The notes under the pieces were generated by a model. The model did not search any database, was not told where the DNA came from, and worked only from the letters and a program-made list of their open reading frames with translations. The position numbers were made by a program, and so were the translations under genes. From Vitellaria paradoxa (taxonomy: Eukaryota > Streptophyta > Magnoliopsida > Ericales > Sapotaceae), in contig CM034243.1 of the NCBI GenBank assembly GCA_019916065.1, forward strand, positions 23,958,147-24,022,146: a DNA stretch of 64,000 nt. The letters run 5' to 3'. Positions within the stretch are counted from its first letter, which is position 1; each line of letters starts with the position of its first letter. Below, piece after piece: positions 23,601-32,600 of the stretch.

Positions 23601-26600
23601 TAAATTAGCTTGCCTACCAATCTTGACTAGGTTCATCTAGTAGTTCTCTTTTGTTAGCTAGGAGCTTAGTAACCAAACAAAACCAAACTAAGCATTTTCC
23701 CACTAGGTGGGGTCGGCTATATTCAAATCCGTGAAAAAAATCCGATTGAATATTATGCTGGCTGTTGGTTACCTAATGTACAACCCTCCTCCTTTGTCCG
23801 GGCTTGGGACCGGCTATGTCAAGGATACCCCAACATAGGCGGAGTTAGCTAGGAGCTTAGTATTTTTTTTTTTTTTTTGGGTAATTAGGAGCTTAGTATT
23901 AGTGTCCATTGGAGAATCAATTGGTTTTGCTCTTAGAAATCCTGTTTCTGTCAACAAATCTGGAACATATTTCCATTGGCTCAATGCAATACCAAGTCGA
24001 GCTCTGGCAACTTCAATGTCCAAGAAATATCTCAATAGACCTAAATCTTTATTCTAAAATCTTCTTTGATTGTTTTAGCTTCTGGATCCCTCTACCATCA
24101 ATTTCGGTAATCACAATATCATCAACATAGACCAACAACAATAGCTTACCAGGAGCTGTATGGCAATAAAAAATTGAATGATCCGCCCAATATCCACTAA
24201 ACTTGCCAAACTGTGCCTGGGGTGATTGTTTAAGACCATATAAAGATTTCATCAAGCAGCACTCTAAGCCAGACTCTCCCTGAGCTGCAAGCCCAGGTGG
24301 TTACTCACCTAGATTGCAATCTGCTCTTAATATTAAGTTGGTACAAGGATGTTAGATCTATAAGTAGGTAGTTGGTAGTTAGTAAAACAACTTACTAAAT
24401 AGGGAATGAGAGCTGTTAGGCTGTTATAACAGAATTATAAACCAGTGAGTTAGTTAAGAAATTGGGAGAGAATAGTAGTTAGGAAGGCAGTTGGGTTGTT
24501 AGCTGTAGCTTATAAATAAGGAGAAGGACCATTGTAAATGAAGGAATGAATTTTTTCAGTTCTACAGTTCAGTAATTCTTTCCAAATCTGTCATCTTCTT
24601 CCCTAGCCGTTACAATTGGTATCAGAGCACGCTGATTCTTGGCCTGCTATTCTAAGGAAAACCACCATGGCCGAAGGAACTAGAGCAGCAGAGGAAGCTA
24701 AGAAGTGGGATGAAACCATTCGGATGCTGAAAGAGGGTAGTGAGAGGAATGCAAAGGAGATTGGAGAAATCAAGAAATCTCTTAGAGAGTTGGGAGATAT
24801 CAAGGAGATGACTGTAGCCATGAGCATAAAGCATGATCAAATGGTAAGCCATGTGTATGGAAAGTCACAACAAGAAGGAAGTGGAAGTTCAAGAAGGCAA
24901 CAACCGAAGTCATCGGGAAATGTTCAAGCTGAATTTCAAGGTCTAGTAGAATACCCCTTAAGGTTGGAAAATCTCCATTCTTCTTTTCCCTTCTATCAAA
25001 GAGTTGCGAAGATTGAATTTCCTCGATTCTATGGTGAAAATCCTAGCGGATGGCTGTATAAATGTGAGAGATTGTTTTTTAGTATAATACAGTGAATAAT
25101 GGGGATAAAGTGAAGTTGTTAGCACTACACCTAGAAGGATCATCTTTGCAGTGGTTTCAATGGTTTGAAAAATGTCATCAGCATATCACCTGGGAAGGGT
25201 TTAAACAAGAGCTGCTAGCAAGATTTGGCCTAAACTCTTATGAGGATGCGATAGGTGAATTAACTAAACTCAAACAAACCTCCACAGTTAAGGCCTATCA
25301 AGAAAGATTTGAGGTATTAGCTAATCAAACTCAGAATTTGCCTAAGTCCTTCTTTGTTAGCTGTTTTATAAGTGTGCTCAAGGAGGAGATTAGATCAGGA
25401 GTCTTGATGTTCAAGCCAAATTCAATTACTAATGCCATTAGATTGGCAAAATTACAAGAGTCCAACATTGAAGCCATCTTGAAGTAAAAAATGGGGCTTA
25501 AACAAGCTGCAGTTATTGGAGATAAAACATATTTGGGCAATGGAGGCCAATACAAAACAGAATGGTCCAAGGAACTTGAAGAAAAAAGGGCCACAGGATT
25601 GTGTTTTAAATGTAATGACAGATATACAAAAGGACATGTATGCAGCAAGAGACAATTATATGTCATGGAAGAGGAGGAAGAAGAACTAACACAAGATGGG
25701 GAAGGAGAAGAGGATAAAGATGAAGAACAAACCTCTAAAGAAGAGCCGCAGATTTCTTTAAATGCAATCACTGGGTCAATCTCTTATAGAACAATAAGAG
25801 TAAAAGGAAATGTGAAGAAGAAGCTTATTATAATCTTGATCGACTCAGGAAGCACCCACAATTTTTTGAGTACTGAGGTGGTAAAGAGGACCAGCATTGA
25901 AGTTGAAGAAATTGATCCATTGCTAGTTGTTGTTGCTAATGGAACAAGGCTGCTGAGCACAGCCATGTGCAGGAACTTCTAGTGGGAGATGCAGGGAACT
26001 AAATTTCAAGCTGATGTAAGGATCCTACAGTTGAGGGGATGTGATATGGTATTGGTTATTCAATGGTTAGCAACGCTGGGACCAGTTAAGTGGGATTTCA
26101 GGAATCTTAGCATGGAATTCTCTCTTGGTGGAAGAAGACATCTGTTAAGAGGAGGAGGGAAGGAAGAAATGAAAGTAGTCAGCTCTGGAAGAATGAAGAA
26201 ATACTTACAAAAGCAACCACAAGGAGTTATAGCTCAACTTTGTTCATTAGAAGCAGCTGCCAGTAAAGAAGAGGAAGGCTATACACAAGAAGTGGAAGCT
26301 ATACTTTTAGAATTTACAGAGGTGTTTCAGGCGCCAAAGGAATTACCCTCGAGCAGATCTCATGACCACTGCATCCCCCTTAAACCTGGAGCTGAACCTA
26401 CAAATGTAAGACCCTACAGGTATCCCCATTTCCAAAAGGCTGAAATTGAAAAGCAAGTTACGGAAATGTTGCATTCTGGTATAATAAGACCTAGTATTAG
26501 TCCTTACTCCTCACCAGTCCTCTTGGTTAAGAAAAAAGATGGCACGTGGAGAATGTGTGTAGATTACTGAGCACTAAACAAGGTTACTGTTAAAGATAAG

Positions 26601-29600
26601 TTCCCAATACTTGTCATAGATGAACTGTTGGATGAATTGGGGGGAGCAAAATATTTTTCTAAGCTGGATCTGAGGTCTGGATACCATCAAATCAGAGTCC
26701 ACCCTTCTAATATTGAAAAAACTGCATTTAGAACTCATGAGGGACACTATGAGTTCTTGGTAATGCCATTTGGGCTTACTAATGCACCCTCTACATTCCA
26801 AAGCTTAATGAATGAAGTTTTTGGACCTTTCCTAAGGAGATTTATACTAGTATTCTTTGATGACATCCTTGTATATAGTCATTCTTGGGAAGAACATTTG
26901 CAGCACTTAAGGATTACTTTGGAGAGGTTGAAACAACAGCAGCTATTTGCCAAGAGAACTAAGTGTGTGTTTGGGAAGACTGAGGTGGAATATTTGGGCC
27001 ATTTGGTGTTTGAAAAGGGAGTCATTGCAGAACCCACAAAGTTGCAGGATGTAAATTCTTGGCCCACACTGGCCATTGTCAAGGAATTGAGGGGTTTCTT
27101 GGGACTAACAGGGTACTGCAAAAGATTTATTCAGGATTATGGAAAAATCTGCACTCCTCTCCACTGTTTGCTCAAGAAGAACTCTTTTGAATGGACACTT
27201 GAAGCCACTGCAGCCTTCATGCTACTCAAGGAGAAAATAACTACAATACCAGTGCTTGCATTGCCAGATTTTAGCAAAGATTTTGTGTTAGAATCTAATG
27301 CTTTAGGCATGGGATTAGGAGCTGTACTGATGCAAGAGGGTCATCCTATAGCCTATTGGAGCAAGGGACTTTCAACTAGAGATCAAGCCCTTTCTACTTA
27401 TGAGAAAGAGCTAATGGCAGTGGTCTTAGTAGTCCTCAAATGGAGATGTTATCTCTTGGGCAGGCATTTTGTCATCAAAACTGATCATCAAAGCCTCAAG
27501 TATATCCTAGAACAAAGGATAGGAACTCCTTTTCGACAAAAATGGGTAACTAAGCTTTTGGGTTTTGATTATTCTATAGCCTATAAGAGTGGCAAGGAAA
27601 ATCAAGCTGAAGATGCTTTATCAAGGAAGGAAGAACTAGCAGGTTCTGCAGATACAGTTGCAAGTTTGCATGCTTTGTCTTATGTGTCTACCCAATGGAT
27701 GGAAAAATTGAAGCTCAGTTGGGAAGAAGATAGAGAGATCAAGCAATTAATCTTGGACATCTAGCAAGGGAAGCTTCATACTGGTTATGCTTGGGAACAA
27801 GGGAAATTAACATATCATGACAAATTGGTGGTGGGAAAATCAGCCCTTAGAAGACAACTCATTCAGGAGTTCCACTCCTCAGCCCTAGGAGGACACTCCG
27901 GCATAAGTTAAACAACAAAAAGGCTCCAACAAAATTTCTATTGGAAAGGGCTGCAACATGAAGTGGCTGATTTCATTTCAGAATGTGATATCTGTCAAAG
28001 ATTCAAAGGAGAGAATGTGAAGTATCTAGGAAAGTTGCAGCCTCTAACCATCCCAAACAGAATTTGGAGTGACATTTCTATGGATTTCATCGATGGCTTA
28101 CCTAATTCCCATGGCAAAATTGTGATTTTTGTGGTAATAGACAGATTGACAAAATATGGGCATTTCATGGCTTTAGCCCATCCTTATACAACAAAAGAGG
28201 TGGCTAAGGTATTCTTCGATCATGTGTTCAAATTACATGGTCTTCCTTTCTCCATTGTCTCTGATCGGGATGCTGTGTTCACCAGCCATTTTTGGCATGA
28301 GTTATTCACTCTATAGGGTTGTAAGTTGTGCCTTAGCACTGCCTATCACCCACAATTTGATGGCCAGACCGAGATTCTAAATAAAGCTTAGAAAACTACC
28401 TACGATGCATGACTGGTGACTATCCTAGGCAATGGGTTAAATGGCTCACATTGGCTGAGTGGTGGTATAATACTACCTATCATTCAGCTATCAAAACAAT
28501 TCCTTATTTTGCTGTCTATGGACAAGAGCCCCCTGATCACACCGTCTGCTTAAATAAGCCATCTGCAGTGGCTACGGTGGGAAGCTGGCTGCAGGAGAGA
28601 AGAGATATCATTAAACAATTGAGGGAAAATCTAAATCAAGTGCAACAGAGGATGAAGTATTACGTTGACAGTGAGCGGAAGGAGTCAAACTCTGGATCAA
28701 GGCTTGCTAGAAATTTGAGAACCATTAATTGTTCTCATTGCAATTGCATGGCATGAACATCGGCTGTGATAGGTTGGAGAAAGTTCAACTTCTCATGAAT
28801 TTGCTGTAGAGAAGCAAAATATTCGGCAAAGGATTTGTTATTCTGTTTTATATGAAAGAACTCATGGAATAGATTATACATACGAGTAAAATCACTTGCG
28901 TATAGAAGTTTACAATAATCCTAAAGTTCTTTGCAAGTGTTGAGATGAGTGTGCATCTTAGCAATATGAGGCTCCATTGAGTTCTACAGCGCACTAAAGA
29001 AATGGGCATCATCTTGATTCCATGTTTTCTGCTTCTCACCTTGAGTAGTTATTGTGGAATCCAGATGATATTCTTTGCCAAAATCAGTCAATGTGAGCTT
29101 CACAGATTTAATCCATAGAACATAGTTATTCACATTTAACTTCCAAGTAGTCAATTGAGGGATTTGTGGAAGTTGGGTAGCAGGGGTGACTGAAGATGTA
29201 TTTTTCATCTTGGATTCCATGGATACACCACTAGAAAAGATTGAAAAGAGGCATAGTAACGATCTACCACAACGATCGACAGTCCAACTGAGGTAGCAAT
29301 AATCGACAACAATGTTGATCAAGACAGTGAGAGTAGCAGTGAGTGCTGATGATGTCAGCAGCAATTGAAGATAATGTCGAAGCAGTCGACGACAATGAGA
29401 GCAACTATGAAGCAGTTGACTAAGGTAGCGAGAGCAATAGTGTCGATCAAGGTAGTTCACGATCGATGAAGGTGTAGCAGCGAGAGTCAATGATCGAACA
29501 GAGTGCAAGACAAACTACTAAGTAGCAACGAGGATCAACGATCAAGACAACGAAGATTGTGATTCACGACCGACGATCAACATGTAGGGTCAACGATCAA

Positions 29601-32600
29601 CAGTGAAGAAGAGGCAACTACAATCAATGATCAATGCAGTGTACTTGAGCGACGATCAACGACGATGATGATTGTTGAGTTGACGATGTTGGGTCAATGC
29701 TGGTGATGCTAGCAGGCACTGAACGAGATCTGATTTCAGTTCTTGAAATAGACACAAGAACAAGAACTTAGGGTTTCTTAATACAGACACAACAACCCTA
29801 GTTTGAAGAAAATGGATTTAGAGTCTTTGCTCTGATCTAGCAAGCACTGAACGAGATCCAATTTCAGTTCTTGAAATGGACACTAGAACAAGAACTTATG
29901 GTTTCTTGATATAGACACAGTAACCCTAGTTTGAAGAAAACAGATTTAGAATCCCTGCTCTGATGCATGTAAAATTGTGTACAGAGAATTGGAAGAATAA
30001 GACACATATATGAGGGGTCTAGTTATCTATATTTATAATCCTATGGTCTATACAGAATAGGTAATGTGTGTAATTACAAATTATTTATAATCATCCTAAA
30101 TATCCACACTACCTTATAGCTACTAGTTTTTCGCCCCTCCCTGTGATTTTTAAGTGCAACTTCTAGTCCACTAAAATTGGTTGACTATCTAATTCGGATA
30201 AGTTGAGAGAATGGTCTATGGACTTGTTGTTTGACTAAAGTATTTCTACTTCTCAGTAATGCTGAGTGTTGTTTCTTTATCTGAACCATCCCAACTGTGG
30301 TTTGTATGATGAATGTGTTGGGAGCTTGTGGAAGAGTGTGTGATGGGAGGAGTTTAAACAAGAGTTGACTTGTTTGAAGAATTGAAACTAGAAAGCAAAA
30401 TGCTTTGACTCCTCTGCATTTGCAACTGACCAGGAAGAGTTCTTGGTTTGTTCTTGTTATATTCTGATACACCTTCTGGATTTGTTACATTGACTTCTAT
30501 AGGTATTTTCACCAAACAAATACATAAATGAAATTCAATGATTTTCAACAATTGTGGGGATACCTTTGTTGCCGGCTGTCCGAGCATAGCTTGTGGTGGA
30601 AGATGGGCTATGCATCCACTAAGTCGTGGGCTATGGATCCACTAAGTCTCCATGCATTTTGATGGAAAAATTACGATTTACTTTCTAATAGAATGATCTC
30701 AACTAGACGGGTTTTCGATTGGGTCACTTTTTTAGACAGAGTACTGTTCCTGTTTCAAAGTTTGGTATAGTAGAATGTTTTTATTAATATAGAACAAAAA
30801 ATTTTGAACCTGAATTTCAACCTCAGTATAGTCCGGGTGATGGGTCCAAGTGTCCAAGTGGAATAACTTGTTTAGACAGAGTACTGTTCCCGAATTCAAA
30901 ATTCAGTATGGTAGGATGTTTTTATTAATATAAAACAAAATTTTTCGAGCATAAATTTCAAACATATTATAGTCCTGGTGATGGGTCTAGGAATCCAAGT
31001 ATGACTTTCTTGCACAACCAAACGGTTCAGGATGCAATATAATATATTAAAGATTAAAAATTAATAGAAACGATGTACTTGCTGTCAACGTTTGCAGTAT
31101 CTATATGCATAGTGGGTTGTGAAAATTGAGTTCAGTTGATAGTTTCCGTTGCTAAACTATCAATTCAACTGCAAAATGCAAATGTATAAACACTCGCATG
31201 AAACAAGTGTTTGAGAAATTTTTGTACTTCTAGCTTCTGTGGTCCCATCAGTCGTAATGTTGCTCAATACTGAATTTGTGGGAACTCTGTTGCCTTGGGA
31301 GATTTTGCTGGATATTGGATATGAACCATATATTACCTGCATTTTATGTTTATAATTATGGGTTCATTGCAGGCAGGACATTCAGTTCATATTGGTGGAC
31401 TCATGCGGCTAGATATAGAGGAGTTATCAGTAGATTCTACTTATATCACAGTGTGGGCATCTCCTTATCTTCCACTGCACATGGGGAAAACTGAGAATGT
31501 GCACCATATGCTCGAAGATCATTTTGGTAATCAATTACAGGTATGGGTTACCGGCTACCAATGAATGTTTTTTTACTCCCCTTATGAATTGCTTATTACA
31601 ATTATCACCATCATATTTGAAAGATCATGATTTTTAATATATGAGTGATTTCTTAGACTTTGTTAAGTGCCTTATGTCTTGCACTTATCTGATGGGTCAC
31701 CCATTAAATATATTAATAAAGTGTAATTCCATACTGCCAAAAATATTTACCAAAAAAGGTTACCACACAAATATAGAGACCTGTGAATATATCACTTTTA
31801 AGGTTCTGTTTTTTCAGTCACATTTGCTTTGTTTGGCAACAAAAGTAAAAGGATAGTTTTATGCATAAACTGATAAATATATTATGTCAAAATTATAAAT
31901 ATACCCTCATTGATATTTTAATTTTTATGTATGACAATGATAAAATTACAAATATAAAAAATAAAAATAAAAAGCTACATTTTTAAGCTAGCTTTTTTCC
32001 AAATAAACCTTAAGCATGACTTATTTTGATATGACTTTTTAACTTAAATGCGCATATCAAATCGGCTCTTTATGGTGGCAGCATTTGAATTTTATTTTTT
32101 GTCATTTTTACCAAAAGTTATAGTATCAAAATTGATAAAATGTGTAAAAAGTTAGTAAAAATTAAAAAATAAAAATTAAATTTTTTTAATTTTTACTCAT
32201 GTTTTAGGAAAATATTTTTTAAAACATGAGCTTTCTAGAAAACATTCTACATTAAAACAAAAGAGCCTAGATGAAGACATCCCTTAGAATTCACTTTAAT
32301 TTAAAAGATGTCATTGCCACATCATCTTGGAAACTCTTTCTTGTAAATTCTTCTAGTAGAGTAGCATTTTCCATTAATAAATATCAGTTTGAGCTGTTGA
32401 ATTTGGTACAACAGTTAAACTTTGAGCATATATCTCAACTACTCAAAGATGTCTGTTTAGATTTATCGCCTTTCAGCTTCAAATGATTCTTATGTCATAT
32501 TAATTTTTTAAGATTTTCGGGAATTATTGGTGACAATTCTTAATTAATAAGGTCAAAAACATTGAATCCTGTATGTGTTGAGTTGAGTTCAACCTAAATA

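Larger units (their letters stand above)
23041..24320 (-). pseudogene. copia RT and RNase H remnant
   Basis: On the minus strand: [32 protein letters not shown] (YVDD active site), [26 protein letters not shown], then RNase H pieces ([51 protein letters not shown]). Frameshifts, stops, a SINE and a poly(T) insertion interrupt it. Inactive. Confidence 0.85.
24350..28676 (+). mobile_element. truncated Ty3/gypsy element nested in copia
   Basis: A 5' LTR (24350-24614) is followed by a clean primer site, TTGGTATCAGAGC. Coding order is gag, zinc knuckle, protease, RT, RNase H, integrase. It stops abruptly at about 28676 inside the integrase C-terminal region; no 3' LTR and no chromodomain are present. 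Sequence similarity to the chromovirus at 13366-19309 (gag starts MAEGTR in both, with matching order and wording) indicates the same lineage. Orientation is opposite to the copia host. Confidence 0.85.
22814..30125 (-). mobile_element. Ty1/copia element, nested and partly deleted
   Basis: LTRs at 22814-22985 and 29968-30125 start TGTA and share 'aataggtaatgtgt' and 'aatcatcctaaatatc'. The flanking duplication is gtttt at 22809-22813 and 30126-30130. On the minus strand the primer site after the 5' LTR reads TGCATCAGAGC, and a purine tract (CTTGCGGGGGAATG) precedes the 3' LTR. Only gag (28677-29220) and the RT/RNase H end (about 23041-24320) remain. Protease and integrase are missing where the gypsy element 24350-28676 now sits. 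Confidence 0.85.
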
